From contig NZ_NJER01000002.1 in assembly GCF_002753895.1 (NCBI RefSeq), positions 797,145 through 861,144 of the forward strand: a DNA stretch of 64,000 nucleotides, in the 5' to 3' direction. Source of the stretch: Halobacteriovorax sp. JY17 (GTDB taxonomy: Bacteria > Bdellovibrionota > Bacteriovoracia > Bacteriovoracales > Bacteriovoracaceae). Both the position numbers and the translations under genes were made by a program. Numbering within the stretch: position 1 is the first letter of the stretch; each line of letters begins with the position of its first letter. The notes under the pieces are model-generated. The model searched no databases. It was not told where the DNA came from and was given only the letters and a program-made list of their open reading frames with translations. Below, piece by piece: positions 17,674 to 26,931 of the stretch.

Positions 17674-18993
17674 CTAGTAATTCAGAGTCAGTCCAAGACT
17701 TCCTACGAGAACACTTCCACCAATTTTATATCCAGGAGCTCCAATCTTATTACCTGGATCACCATTTTCTAGTCCCGCAGTCTTAGAGACTGTCTTATCC
17801 TCTAACATATGATACTGCAGAGAGCCTCCAAGCTGTAGAGGAATTTCAAAGAATTTAGTTTTGTATAAGGCAGCACCTGTAAGTATTGTAGAATCCGTAT
17901 CTAATGAATTACCGGCGCCTGAAAAATCTCCATCAATTGGAGTAGGTTTATAGGCAATACCTAGGTCAAGCTCTATACTTTCTGTTAGAACTAATCCCAT
18001 ACCAAGCTTTGGAATAAAAATATCTTTCGTTTTTAAAACTTCATAATCACTACTTGGTTGAATTCCACCGCCACGCTTAGCTACTTTCATTAGAGGAGTC
18101 TTATAATTACCCCACATTTGGTATTCAACTGAACCGTATAGTTTTACCATTCCTAATTGAGTGCCTGTACCAAGTCTGAAGATATGTGGATCGTAGAAGA
18201 TCATCGATGTGATATTTAAATCGAGAATATAGTCTGTCGTTGTAGAAATTGAAACTTTACCAAAGGCATTTGCTTCAAGATTATTTTTCATTTCTTGCTG
18301 ATAAGAAAAGTAGAGTTGAAAATCATCTGCTGGCTTATAAATTGTAGAAAAGATAAGTCCAAGGGATGGCTTTACTTTTGACTTCATCGAACCATAAGAT
18401 CCATAATCACTTTGAATAGATACGTTTGTATCTGCCGTAGCTGCCGCTTGAAATCCAATCTGTGTTCCAATAGAAAAGGCCCACGCTTCACCAAAATTTT
18501 TGGCATAATTTAAAAGAGCAATAGTTCTTCTATATCTTGATCTATACATGACGTACTCAGGAAGAAATGCGTTTCCTGAGTTTGTTTCGATCAGCGACCC
18601 AATTGGTGCACTGATACTAAGACCAATCGTTCCAAGCTTTTTTGCAAGAGGGAGGGCGAGGTGCAAAGAACCACTGTAGTATTTTTGATAAGATGTTGAA
18701 ACAGAACCCACTTCCTCGTTTAATGCTGGGTCTTGAAAGGAGTCATTTTTAATGACAACGCCATTGATTGGCTCGAAGTCTGTTACAGCAGAGGAAATTG
18801 AAGTGGATAGATTAAATGTTTCTGTGAATGCCATCTGTGCAGGAATGTAGTAATTATTAGCAGGATCATTATGATTTAAATTTGCTTGATTACCAATACC
18901 TGAAGTTGTTACGTGAGTTCCAAAGAACTCAAAGTAATTAGCACTAACACTTAGGGAAAGAAAAAATAAGAGAGTAGTGATGATTGTTTTCAT
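17674..18993 (-). CDS. FadL/OMPP1-family outer-membrane transport protein
   Basis: Outer-membrane beta-barrel likely to admit hydrophobic compounds. 439 residues with a signal peptide (cleavage after SVSA). The N-terminal hatch-like stretch resembles the FadL opening with its NPA-type motif, here NHNDPANNYYIPAQMAF. Alternating beta-strands run to a C-terminal aromatic end (GLTLNY). Ribosome site AGGTGT. It sits seven bases upstream of smpB on the same strand. The substrate is unknown. Confidence 0.82.
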   Translation of the reverse strand: MKTIITTLLFFLSLSVSANYFEFFGTHVTTSGIGNQANLNHNDPANNYYIPAQMAFTETFNLSTSISSAVTDFEPINGVVIKNDSFQDPALNEEVGSVSTSYQKYYSGSLHLALPLAKKLGTIGLSISAPIGSLIETNSGNAFLPEYVMYRSRYRRTIALLNYAKNFGEAWAFSIGTQIGFQAAATADTNVSIQSDYGSYGSMKSKVKPSLGLIFSTIYKPADDFQLYFSYQQEMKNNLEANAFGKVSISTTTDYILDLNITSMIFYDPHIFRLGTGTQLGMVKLYGSVEYQMWGNYKTPLMKVAKRGGGIQPSSDYEVLKTKDIFIPKLGMGLVLTESIELDLGIAYKPTPIDGDFSGAGNSLDTDSTILTGAALYKTKFFEIPLQLGGSLQYHMLEDKTVSKTAGLENGDPGNKIGAPGYKIGGSVLVGSLGLTLNY

Positions 18994-19006
18994 ATAACAC
19001 CTATGT

Positions 19007-19810
19007 TTACTTTAATTCTTTGTATAGTTTTTGAATCGTCTCTAGTGAAAATGATTCTGCTCTATCAGTTCTTTGTATTTCACAGTCTAGGAATGCTTTT
19101 TCTAGAATTTCTGGTTCGTAGAAGTTTTTTAACACTCCACCAAGTTGCTTTCTCTTAAATTGAAAAACTTTTCTTAGGAATTTTTCAAACTCATGAAATT
19201 CTGAAAGAGGTATAACTGGAGTAGCGATTCTCTTGAAACTTACTACTGTTGAATCAACTTTTGGTGGTGGTTGAAAAGCAACGGGAGGTGCTTGGCAGAG
19301 AACTTCAACTTCAAAGTAAGTCTGAGAGAGAGCGAGAAGAGAGCCCATTGCTTTATTCTTCTTCTTTGAAATAAAAGTAATAACTTTATCTGCAACTTCT
19401 TTTTGAAACATTAGAGTCATATACTTGATCTGTGAAGCTTTTATAAAGTTCACAAGCAAAGGGACGCTGACGTTATAAGGAAGATTTGAAACTAACCAAA
19501 TATCCAAATCACTTATCTTCTTCTCTTCAAAGAACTCGCTTAAATTAACTTCTAGAGCGTCACAAAGAGTGATTGCTTCACTTGGGATAAACTTCTCTAA
19601 ATATTCAGGAAAGCGTTTATCTTTTTCAATGACGTAGAAAGGAAGATCGTGCTTGGCCAAGAACTCAGTAAGTATTCCTGGTCCCGGACCAACTTCAATG
19701 ATGGCCCCCGCTTCATCTTTAAAATCATCTGTTATATCATCAATTACTTTCTGATCTCTTAGAAAGTGTTGGCCTAAATTCTTATCAGCCCATGGGAGAG
19801 ACTTTGTCAC
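19007..19810 (-). CDS. rsmA: 16S rRNA dimethyladenosine transferase
   Basis: Dimethylates the two adjacent adenines in the 3' hairpin of 16S rRNA using SAM (KsgA activity). 267 residues. N-terminus KNLGQHFLRDQKVID, SAM motif EVGPGPGILTEFLA and catalytic motif NLPYNVSVPLL. GTG start overlaps the tsaD stop (TAGTG), with AAGGA upstream, so the two are translationally coupled. Confidence 0.96.
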   Translation of the reverse strand: MTKSLPWADKNLGQHFLRDQKVIDDITDDFKDEAGAIIEVGPGPGILTEFLAKHDLPFYVIEKDKRFPEYLEKFIPSEAITLCDALEVNLSEFFEEKKISDLDIWLVSNLPYNVSVPLLVNFIKASQIKYMTLMFQKEVADKVITFISKKKNKAMGSLLALSQTYFEVEVLCQAPPVAFQPPPKVDSTVVSFKRIATPVIPLSEFHEFEKFLRKVFQFKRKQLGGVLKNFYEPEILEKAFLDCEIQRTDRAESFSLETIQKLYKELK

Positions 19811-20895
19811 TAGAGGTGTCCTTTCGTCAGTAGATCTTTTTTAGAAATATAGCGGCCCTTGGCATCGAGAGTTAAACACTCTGGAAACTTGATCGCGCTC
19901 TGTTCAATTCGGTGAGCGTAGTTTGCAACCATTGCTCCGTTATCTGTACAAAAAGCAGGTTGCACAAAGAAGACGTCTTTATAAGTTTCAATGAGAACTT
20001 TTCTAAGATAGCTATTGCAAGCAACACCACCTCCAACGACAACTTCTAGCTTCTTTGGGAAGCGCTCGTTAACGGCCTTCATTGCATACTTAAGTTTTAA
20101 CTTAAGGGCGCCAACAATTGCGTGTTGGTAAGAAGCGCAAACATCTTTTAGGTCTTGCGAGTAATTATCTCCACCTGGATGAAGAACGTGAGGATTCTTT
20201 TCGACAAATAATCTAAGGGCCGTTTTCACTCCTGAATAGCTTAGTCTACAATCAGCAGAACTCTTGAGTCCTATTGGGAAACTATATTTTAGAGGATCGC
20301 CACCTCTTGCTAGATCATCAATTAATTTTCCTGCAGGATAGCCAAGGCCTAGGATTTTTCCACCCTTGTCAAAAGCTTCCCCCGCGGCATCATCAATAGT
20401 AGAGCCGAGGATTTCAAAATCTCTCTGTGATGTCACAAGGAGAAATAGTGAATGTCCGCCAGATACCAGCAGACCGATATAAGGATATCTTGTCGTTCGT
20501 GATAAGTGGATTGCTTCAAGGTGAGCAAAGAGATGATTCACTGGAATAATTGGTTTTTCAAAAATAAGAGAAAGAGTCTTTGCCGTATTGAGACCAGTAA
20601 GTAGAGGACCTAGAAGTCCTGGCTGAGTGGTCACACCAATGGCCGCGATATCTTTCATATCAATATTTACAGACTCTAGTGTTTGTTTAAGTAGAGGAAC
20701 TAGTTTTGCGAGGTGATTACGCGCCGCAATCTCAGGCACCACACCGCCCCACTTACTTAAGAGCTCTTCTTGGGAGAATGATTTCTGAGTTATGACACTC
20801 GGAGGAGTGTCTAAGTCTTTAGAATCAGTCTCGATTATAGCAATGGAGGTATCGTCGCAACTTGTTTCGATGCCCAATATAAACTTTGTAGTCAT
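19810..20895 (-). CDS. tsaD: tRNA N6-threonylcarbamoyltransferase TsaD
   Basis: Catalytic subunit that places the threonylcarbamoyl group on A37 of ANN-reading tRNAs. 361 residues. N-terminal GIETSCDDTSIAI, iron-binding HLFAHLEAIH, and the ASKHA-fold phosphate loops GLLVSGGHSLFLLV and VVVGGGVACNSYLR are all present. It is the first gene of the tsaD-rsmA pair. The partners TsaB/TsaE are not in the window. Confidence 0.96.
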   Translation of the reverse strand: MTTKFILGIETSCDDTSIAIIETDSKDLDTPPSVITQKSFSQEELLSKWGGVVPEIAARNHLAKLVPLLKQTLESVNIDMKDIAAIGVTTQPGLLGPLLTGLNTAKTLSLIFEKPIIPVNHLFAHLEAIHLSRTTRYPYIGLLVSGGHSLFLLVTSQRDFEILGSTIDDAAGEAFDKGGKILGLGYPAGKLIDDLARGGDPLKYSFPIGLKSSADCRLSYSGVKTALRLFVEKNPHVLHPGGDNYSQDLKDVCASYQHAIVGALKLKLKYAMKAVNERFPKKLEVVVGGGVACNSYLRKVLIETYKDVFFVQPAFCTDNGAMVANYAHRIEQSAIKFPECLTLDAKGRYISKKDLLTKGHL

Positions 20896-20954
20896 AGAAT
20901 CAGAATCCTAGCATAATAGTCTGTATTTATTAAATCTTTTAAGGTTTTTAGTCT

Positions 20955-21797
20955 ATGAAAAAGCTCCTACCGCTAATATTGTTAACCTTTTTATATGGGT
21001 GCTCTTCTTTCTTCTACTTTCCGACGAAGTACTTCTACGCGGACCCGAAACAACATAATGTGGCCTACGATGATATTGACTTCAAATCAACCGATGGAAC
21101 GGATCTTCACGGTTGGTTCATGTATGACAAGTCTTACGAAAAAGATAAGAAGAAAAAGAAGAAGGGGCTCATTCTCTTCTTTCACGGAAACGCACAAAAT
21201 ATCACTTCCCATTGGCTAAATCTTGGTTGGATGGTGAAAGATGGTTATGATATCTTCATTTTTGATTATAGAGGTTATGGACTCTCAAAAGGGCAGGCCA
21301 ATCAGCAGGGACTTAATAAGGACTCTATAGCAGCTCTTAATTGGGCCCACGCTAAGTCGAAAGAATATCCTAAGTTCATTGTCTACGCTCAGTCTCTGGG
21401 TGGGACGGTGAGTATGCGTGCCATGAAAGATATTGATTTTAAATCTGATATTGATCTCTATGTTCTAGATTCAACTTTTAGCTCTTACCAAGATATTGCC
21501 TTTGATAAATTAAAGAACGCTGGAGTCTTTGTGGCACTAAGTCCTCTTGCTTATATTCTTGTGTCAGACGAATACGGACCATATAAGAATTTAGATCAAT
21601 TCAAGATGCCCATACTTATGATTCATGGAAATAAAGATGTGGTTGTTCCCTATAAATTTGGTGAGGAAATTTATAAGAAGCTTAAGACAGAGAAGAAGTG
21701 GTGGTGGACCGTTGAAGACGGCTCACACACCGATGTTTTTCATCCTAAGCACTTGCAGTATAGAGCGAAGTTCTTAGATTTCTTAGAGAAAATTTAA
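20955..21797 (+). CDS. Alpha/beta hydrolase lipoprotein
   Basis: 280 residues. The lipobox LYGC (Cys16) marks a lipid-anchored protein. Alpha/beta hydrolase features in order: ILFFHGNAQN oxyanion loop, nucleophile elbow YAQSLGG (Ser), acid region MIHGNKDVVVP (Asp) and DGSHTDVF (His). It resembles the ABHD13/BEM46-type serine hydrolases, whose natural substrates are unknown. A strongly basic run (KDKKKKKK) follows the first strand. It overlaps the convergent cytochrome gene by four bases. Confidence 0.85.
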   Translation: MKKLLPLILLTFLYGCSSFFYFPTKYFYADPKQHNVAYDDIDFKSTDGTDLHGWFMYDKSYEKDKKKKKKGLILFFHGNAQNITSHWLNLGWMVKDGYDIFIFDYRGYGLSKGQANQQGLNKDSIAALNWAHAKSKEYPKFIVYAQSLGGTVSMRAMKDIDFKSDIDLYVLDSTFSSYQDIAFDKLKNAGVFVALSPLAYILVSDEYGPYKNLDQFKMPILMIHGNKDVVVPYKFGEEIYKKLKTEKKWWWTVEDGSHTDVFHPKHLQYRAKFLDFLEKI

Positions 21798-23395
21798 CTC
21801 TTAGGACAACCAACTTTCTTCATCATATCAATGAACTTCGTTTCGTTGACCTCTTTGCCTTGGTACCACTCTGGACTTTGATCTGGATCGTGGCAATTGA
21901 GACACTTCGTTTTCATATTCTGATACTTTGCTTTAGAAGAGAGTTCTACTTCGTTTGTAGAGAAGGGATGTTCTAGATGCTTATCGTGACAATTTAAACA
22001 CTGAACATTGGCAAAGTTATGTTTAACACCCTTTCTCTTATCAAGCTCTTGCCATCTCTTTGAAAGATTCTCAATACTATTTGGAGGAAGCTTTCTAACA
22101 GAAGAGAAGTCTAAGAAACTCTCTTTGAGCTCTTTCATATAATCATTCTTTAATTTCTTTAGCTTTGCCTCATCAGTTTCTTCAAAGTGAACGATATCTT
22201 TTGCCTTGGCAAAACCGTGAGGAGAGTTGAGACCGAGACTATGACACTTAATACAGGCTAAATTATTTTCTTCCTGTGCTTTTATTAATGTTAAGTAGGC
22301 AATGGAGTGGGGCGTTTTCTGCCAGTGGTCCGATTGGGCCTGATGGCACTCTAGGCAGGAATTAGAAGTATTAAACTTTTGTACACCCATTGATGAAACA
22401 GTCATGGCATTTTGCTCTTCAACTTGGATTTTTGAAAGCTGCTCTTTGTGCTTTGTTAGAAATTCTCTAAATGGGTTAGGGTTTAGGAATTTCGCTGTCT
22501 CATCTCTCGTTTCATGGATTTCAAAACTGTCCTTTGACTTATCAGACTTTAAAGAAATTTTTATTTCCCCGAGGTAGTGATTCCTTGAGAGAACTTGCAC
22601 CATTTTGGTTTTCCCTTCTTCTACTGGGAACTTAGTGAAGCTCTGAGAGTGAGATCCAATAATCCAATCTAGTTCAGTAAATCTCTTGGCAAGTTCTGTA
22701 TCTATATCAATACCAGCATTTGTGAGTGCAATCAGTCTATGAAAAGGACTTCCTTTCTTGTAACCAGCCTCCTTAAGCTCTTTTCTTATTGTATCAATAA
22801 CAGAGAAAGGGGAGAGGAAAGCATTCCTATAATTTCCTTCAAATATATTTGGATCAGATAGAGCAATGAGAAAAATTCTATGAGGTCCCTTTTCTAAGAT
22901 AGCAAATTTCTTATGCTCTAAAGGGAAGCTCGCTGAAGGGTTTGAAATAAGGTAAGTGAAATTATTTTCTTTTTGAACTTCTTTTAAAAAATCCCATCCC
23001 ATTGCTAAATCTTGCTCTCCAAGAAGCATATAGGAGAGATTTAGCATTCCTAGACCTTTTGCTAAATTCTTTCCAGTAAAAGTCAGTGATTTTTCAAGTG
23101 TTGCTGGTAATGAAGAAGAGGCGAAGAAAGTATCTCCACTGTCTACATAAAGTATATCGCTATTTTTCTTTATTTGATGAAAGACTCCAGCAACTTGCGG
23201 AAGTCCTCCTAGAGGATGGTGTCTACAGCCACATGGGTGTGTTTCCCCGTTTATATTGTGGCTAAAAATGATAGAGAAGTTATCCTTATCAATTCCTGTT
23301 ACATTGTATTCGCCTTCATCAATTGTATTTATAAAGTAAGTACACGATGAAATCATTAAACACATAAGTAGTGTCAACAAGTAACTTCTCTTCAT
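21794..23395 (-). CDS. Metallophosphoesterase-like / tetraheme cytochrome c fusion lipoprotein
   Basis: 533 residues. Lipobox ISSC gives a lipid anchor. The N-terminal part (about residues 38-310) resembles UshA/SoxB-like metallophosphoesterases, with HPCGCRHHPLGGLPQVAG and YVDSGDTFF. The C-terminal part carries four CxxCH heme sites (CLECH, CIKCH, CLNCH, CLNCH) in a cytochrome c554-like layout. Similar fusions are known in delta-proteobacteria, with unknown function. An electron-transfer or reductase role in the periplasm is inferred. Confidence 0.8.
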   Translation of the reverse strand: MKRSYLLTLLMCLMISSCTYFINTIDEGEYNVTGIDKDNFSIIFSHNINGETHPCGCRHHPLGGLPQVAGVFHQIKKNSDILYVDSGDTFFASSSLPATLEKSLTFTGKNLAKGLGMLNLSYMLLGEQDLAMGWDFLKEVQKENNFTYLISNPSASFPLEHKKFAILEKGPHRIFLIALSDPNIFEGNYRNAFLSPFSVIDTIRKELKEAGYKKGSPFHRLIALTNAGIDIDTELAKRFTELDWIIGSHSQSFTKFPVEEGKTKMVQVLSRNHYLGEIKISLKSDKSKDSFEIHETRDETAKFLNPNPFREFLTKHKEQLSKIQVEEQNAMTVSSMGVQKFNTSNSCLECHQAQSDHWQKTPHSIAYLTLIKAQEENNLACIKCHSLGLNSPHGFAKAKDIVHFEETDEAKLKKLKNDYMKELKESFLDFSSVRKLPPNSIENLSKRWQELDKRKGVKHNFANVQCLNCHDKHLEHPFSTNEVELSSKAKYQNMKTKCLNCHDPDQSPEWYQGKEVNETKFIDMMKKVGCPKS

Positions 23396-23403
23396 ATTTT
23401 ATC

Positions 23404-24171
23404 CTATAGCTTAGCTAGTAATGACTTAGCCTCTTTTACTTTCTTTGAATTTGGAAATCTCTTAATAAGCTCTTCTAGAGTTTGCTTTGCTTGTTCACTT
23501 TGATTAAGTCTCTTTAAAGTCTTTGAAAGGTAGAGTAGTCCATTTGCATTGTAATTTGATTTTGGAAATTCAGTAAAAAGCTTACTAAAGAAAACAGTCG
23601 CATCGTTATTATTCTTATTTATATAAGCAGACATTCCAAGGTTATGGAGCACTCTTGCTCTTTGTTTTCCTTTTATACTACTCTTTGATTCGAGTGCTTG
23701 TAGTAGGGCCTGAGCTTTCTTATAGTTTCCCGATGAATAGGCGCTCATGGCCTCTTGATAAGGACTTTCTTTTTTTGAACTTTTTGAAGAAGTTTTAGAA
23801 GAGAGCGTACTAAGAAGTTTCTGAAGATATTTATCTTGCTGTTCTAGTTGAGAATCGATCTTTGTTAACTTCTCATCATTGGCCTTATCTTTTTCTTCAA
23901 GCAATGTGATTTTAGCTTTTAATTCTTCAACTTGTTTTGTGAGCTGCTCTTTAGTGTTGTGGTTTGAGTCCTCAACTTGTCCGGTAAGCATACCAAGTCT
24001 TTCTTCAATATTTTGTAGTCTAACATTTGCACCGGCGGTGAGTTTTTGATTTTCGACCATTTGAATTGAAATATTGTCTACGACTTGTTCTCTTTGAATT
24101 TCTTCTTGTGTTTTACATGCAGTTACGGAAAGCAGTGATGCTAGCACCAGCCATTTCATTTGATGTTTCAT
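23404..24171 (-). CDS. YbgF/CpoB-like lipoprotein with coiled coil and TPR
   Basis: 255 residues. Lipobox VTAC, then a long coiled coil (about 30-125, with many Leu/Glu/Lys heptads) and C-terminal TPR repeats beginning YQEAMSAYSSGNYKKAQ. This is the architecture of CpoB/YbgF, which couples the Tol-Pal machine to cell-wall synthesis (family knowledge). It lies two genes after pal, supporting the role. Lipidation is unusual compared with the soluble E. coli protein. Confidence 0.82.
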   Translation of the reverse strand: MKHQMKWLVLASLLSVTACKTQEEIQREQVVDNISIQMVENQKLTAGANVRLQNIEERLGMLTGQVEDSNHNTKEQLTKQVEELKAKITLLEEKDKANDEKLTKIDSQLEQQDKYLQKLLSTLSSKTSSKSSKKESPYQEAMSAYSSGNYKKAQALLQALESKSSIKGKQRARVLHNLGMSAYINKNNNDATVFFSKLFTEFPKSNYNANGLLYLSKTLKRLNQSEQAKQTLEELIKRFPNSKKVKEAKSLLAKL

Positions 24172-24197
24172 AAAGATTCCCTTCTATAAAAAACTAA

Positions 24198-24500
24198 TTA
24201 TAAATTTTCGAGTGTCTGTTTTCTAATGGCGATAAACTCTGCTCTTTCAGAAAACTTCTTAGATAGGATAGCGTATTGTTTGGCTTTATTGAAATACTTT
24301 CTCTTATATGCTGACTTTGCTTTTAGATAGTAAAATTCAGCTTTTCTGAAGATTCCTGGGGAGAGTGTTTGCGCTTTAGATTCTTTGGCAGCGAGGAAGG
24401 CCACCTGCGCCAGACTCATTTCAAGCTTTGGGCGTGTGGTCGCTAAACCACATCCCCAAAGTTGAATAAATATTAGGCTTATGAGTACTTTTTTGATCAT
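24198..24500 (-). CDS. Small lipoprotein, DUF4398-like
   Basis: 100 residues. Lipobox LWGC, then two amphipathic helices with the DUF4398-type pattern (FRKAEFYYLKAKSAYKRKYF, AKQYAILSKKFSERAEF). It starts in a TAATG overlap with the pal stop, so it is coupled to pal. It is probably a periplasmic helical lipoprotein acting with the Pal/CpoB-like pair. Confidence 0.78.
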   Translation of the reverse strand: MIKKVLISLIFIQLWGCGLATTRPKLEMSLAQVAFLAAKESKAQTLSPGIFRKAEFYYLKAKSAYKRKYFNKAKQYAILSKKFSERAEFIAIRKQTLENL

Positions 24501-25009
24501 TATTTAGCAGTAATAATAAAATTACCTCTTCTATTTGATCCCCATGCACTTTCGTCATGTCCAAAAGCAACTGGTCTTTCTTTACCAAAAGAAATTGTCG
24601 AAATTCTTGAAGAGTTAACTCCCATTGCTACAAGGTGCTCTTTTACAGCTACAGCTCTTCTTTCTCCAAGAGCAAGGTTGTATTGAACTCCGCCTCTTTC
24701 ATCACAGTGACCTTCTACTTGGATTTCTACTGAAGGGTTAGCTTTTAGAAAATCTGCGTTTGAGTTAAGTGTGTCACGAGCACTTGTTGAAAGTACTGAT
24801 GAGTTAAAACCAAAGAATACAGTCTTGATTGGTCCAGCTTTTCCTGAATCAGAGTCAGCATTTAGCTCAATTGCAGAAGCATCTGTTCCCACAGATTCCA
24901 TAGTTTGATTGTCATTAACTTCTTTCTTCTTAGTAGAGCTACAGCTCGCTAGTGAAAGAGAAAGAGTTAATACAGCAAGTAAAGTCATTGGCTTGAAAGT
25001 AAATTTCAT
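24500..25009 (-). CDS. pal: Peptidoglycan-associated lipoprotein Pal
   Basis: Outer-membrane lipoprotein that binds peptidoglycan and tethers the outer membrane. 169 residues. Lipobox LASC, a short acidic linker, then an OmpA-C domain with VEGHCDERGGVQYNLALGERRA and the diaminopimelate-binding Asp/Arg residues. AAGGAGC is the ribosome site. It is first in an operon with the DUF4398-like and CpoB-like lipoproteins; tolB/tolA are not adjacent. Confidence 0.94.
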   Translation of the reverse strand: MKFTFKPMTLLAVLTLSLSLASCSSTKKKEVNDNQTMESVGTDASAIELNADSDSGKAGPIKTVFFGFNSSVLSTSARDTLNSNADFLKANPSVEIQVEGHCDERGGVQYNLALGERRAVAVKEHLVAMGVNSSRISTISFGKERPVAFGHDESAWGSNRRGNFIITAK

Positions 25010-25452
25010 TTGTGCTCCTTAAATATGTTAAAAAAGATTCTTAATCTTATAAGTTATTGAGATATTATAACGAAAAAAACTCTTATTAGGTACAGTAAAT
25101 GTGAAAAAACTCTTTACCTGATTGTTCTTGTCAGTCTTGTTCGTTTGTTATCGTGATTAATAAAATTAAAGTGAGTAAGTAGGGCGGTGAAACCTCTGTG
25201 CTAAAGGTGCCTCTAGGATTTGCCTCGTTATTAGTAGAAGTCATCTCTTCATAGAGAGAAAATCTTCTAGGCATAAATAGTGGAAAGTAAAAGGAGGTGG
25301 CACTGCGAATCTTGCCGGTCTAAAGACTTAGAAAAAGTAGTCATTTAAAGATGTTTAGGCTTTTTGTTAAAGAAATTCTTTAGTCTAACATTAAAGAGTT
25401 TGGTGAGAAAAAAAATAGAGTTATAATAGGAAGAAATTCAGAGGATAAATCT
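25010..25452. other. Gene-free gap, possibly encoding a structured RNA
   Basis: No convincing ORF. The stretch 25170-25340 is less AT-rich than its flanks and has partly self-complementary blocks, such as GCCT...AGGC enclosing CTCT/AGAG. A promoter-like TTGTTC - 18 bases - TAAAAT lies just upstream. It matches no RNA family I can name. Confidence 0.3.
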
Positions 25453-25845
25453 ATGATTAATATTTTAGCTGTTGATGATGAAGACGATATTGCAGCTCTT
25501 TATAAAGTCTTTTTTAAAAAAGAGCAGAAGAAAGATCTAGTGAGCTTACACTGTGTGCGTTCAGGACAGGAGTGTATTGATTTTTTAAATAGTAAAGAAG
25601 GTGAAAATACTCATATTGTATTATGCGATATAAACATGCCAGAAATGGATGGTTTTGAAGTTCTCACACGAATTAAGCAGACGATGGAAAGTGTTAAAGT
25701 CTTCATGATTTCAGCTTATGATAACGATGAATACCTGGAAAAAGCAGTTAGTTTAGGAAGCGAAAAGTACTTCACAAAACCAGTAAATTTCCCGCTTTTA
25801 AAAGAGACTATTCAAGAAATTTATCCAAATTACCACGCTAGCTAA
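25453..25845 (+). CDS. Single-domain response regulator (CheY-like)
   Basis: 130 residues, receiver domain only. Acidic pocket Asp8/Asp9, phospho-acceptor Asp59 in LCDINMPEMDGFEVL, Ser87 and Lys109 in YFTKP. With no output domain it must act by protein contact or in a phosphorelay. GAGGAT precedes the ATG. No histidine kinase lies nearby, so it is an orphan. Its 3' end overlaps ltaE by eight bases. Confidence 0.93.
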   Translation: MINILAVDDEDDIAALYKVFFKKEQKKDLVSLHCVRSGQECIDFLNSKEGENTHIVLCDINMPEMDGFEVLTRIKQTMESVKVFMISAYDNDEYLEKAVSLGSEKYFTKPVNFPLLKETIQEIYPNYHAS

Positions 25846-26854
25846 ATTGGTTTAAAACCTCTTCTATCCTAGCTAAACAATCCTCTTGTAAATCTAGGTG
25901 AGTCACAAATCTTATGGCCTGCTCACCAAAGTGGACAGCAAGAATTCCATGTGATTTTAGAAATTCTAAAAATTCTTTAGGACTTATAGTTTCTTTTAAA
26001 TGAAAGATCACAATATTCGTTCTTACTGGAACAACTCTCTCTATAAAATCGAACTTTGAAAGTGTTAATTCAAAATTCTTCGCAAGAGTATGATCGAGTG
26101 AAAGTCTTTCTATATGGTGGTCTAGAGCGTAGGTTCCGGCTTGAGCAAGAAATCCTGCCTGCCTCATACCACCTCCGAAAACTTTTCTTATTCTCTTGGC
26201 CTTATTTATAAAATCTTTACTACCAAGGAGAAGAGAGCCTACTGGACACCCAAGTCCTTTGGATAGACAAATCGAAATGGAGTCAAAAATATTTCCGAGA
26301 TCACTCGCAGTGTAATCCTCTTCAATTATCGCATTGAAAACTCTAGCCCCATCTAGGTGAAGTAATAGATTATTCTCTTTAACTACTTGTTTAATATCTT
26401 TAAGTTCTTGGTGAGTATAAGTATTTCCACCACCTCTATTTGTCGTATTTTCTAATGAAACTAGACGAGTGATAGGCTTATGAATATCGTCAGGATTAAT
26501 GGAGGATAGAACTTGCTTAGCAGTCATCTTTCCATTGATTCCATCTACTAATTTTACGCTGGCCCTTGAATTATGAAAAATACCACCACCTTCATATTGA
26601 TAAATATGGGATTCTTTTTCAACAATGATCTCTTCAAGTGCACCAACATGAGTTGATATTGCAATTTGGTTAGTCATCGTTCCTGACGGACAAAAGAGGG
26701 CAGCTTCCATTCCAAATAAGGTCGCAGCTTTTTCTTGCAGACCATTTATACTTGGGTCCTCGTTGAAGACATCATCTCCAACGGAAGCGCTCATCATGGC
26801 CGCAAGCATTTCGGGGGTAGGTTTTGTAACGGTATCACTTCTAAGATCTATCAT
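25838..26854 (-). CDS. ltaE: Low-specificity L-threonine aldolase
   Basis: PLP enzyme that cleaves threonine/allo-threonine to glycine and acetaldehyde. 338 residues. N-terminus [33 protein letters not shown] and [12 protein letters not shown] are classic, and the PLP lysine sits in [12 protein letters not shown]. Standard length. No clear ribosome site precedes the ATG. Confidence 0.93.
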   Translation of the reverse strand: MIDLRSDTVTKPTPEMLAAMMSASVGDDVFNEDPSINGLQEKAATLFGMEAALFCPSGTMTNQIAISTHVGALEEIIVEKESHIYQYEGGGIFHNSRASVKLVDGINGKMTAKQVLSSINPDDIHKPITRLVSLENTTNRGGGNTYTHQELKDIKQVVKENNLLLHLDGARVFNAIIEEDYTASDLGNIFDSISICLSKGLGCPVGSLLLGSKDFINKAKRIRKVFGGGMRQAGFLAQAGTYALDHHIERLSLDHTLAKNFELTLSKFDFIERVVPVRTNIVIFHLKETISPKEFLEFLKSHGILAVHFGEQAIRFVTHLDLQEDCLARIEEVLNQFS

Positions 26855-26900
26855 AGAAGAATATTACTTTATAAGTATTTATTTAACAAATACTTGTTAG

Positions 26901-26923
26901 ACAGGCCTAAGAGATAGGCCTGT
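26901..26923 (-). terminator. Hairpin after secreted metalloprotease-like gene
   Basis: A 9-bp perfect stem ACAGGCCTA / TAGGCCTGT with a five-base loop, nine bases past the stop of the minus-strand gene at 26932. There is no T-run, so termination strength is uncertain. Confidence 0.5.
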
Positions 26924-26931
26924 GGAGTTAT

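Noticed and set aside
25280..25320. Cobalamin riboswitch suggested by GGTGGCACTGCG
   Set aside because: The similarity is limited to a few bases; the B12-box context and the required stems are missing, and no B12 gene follows.
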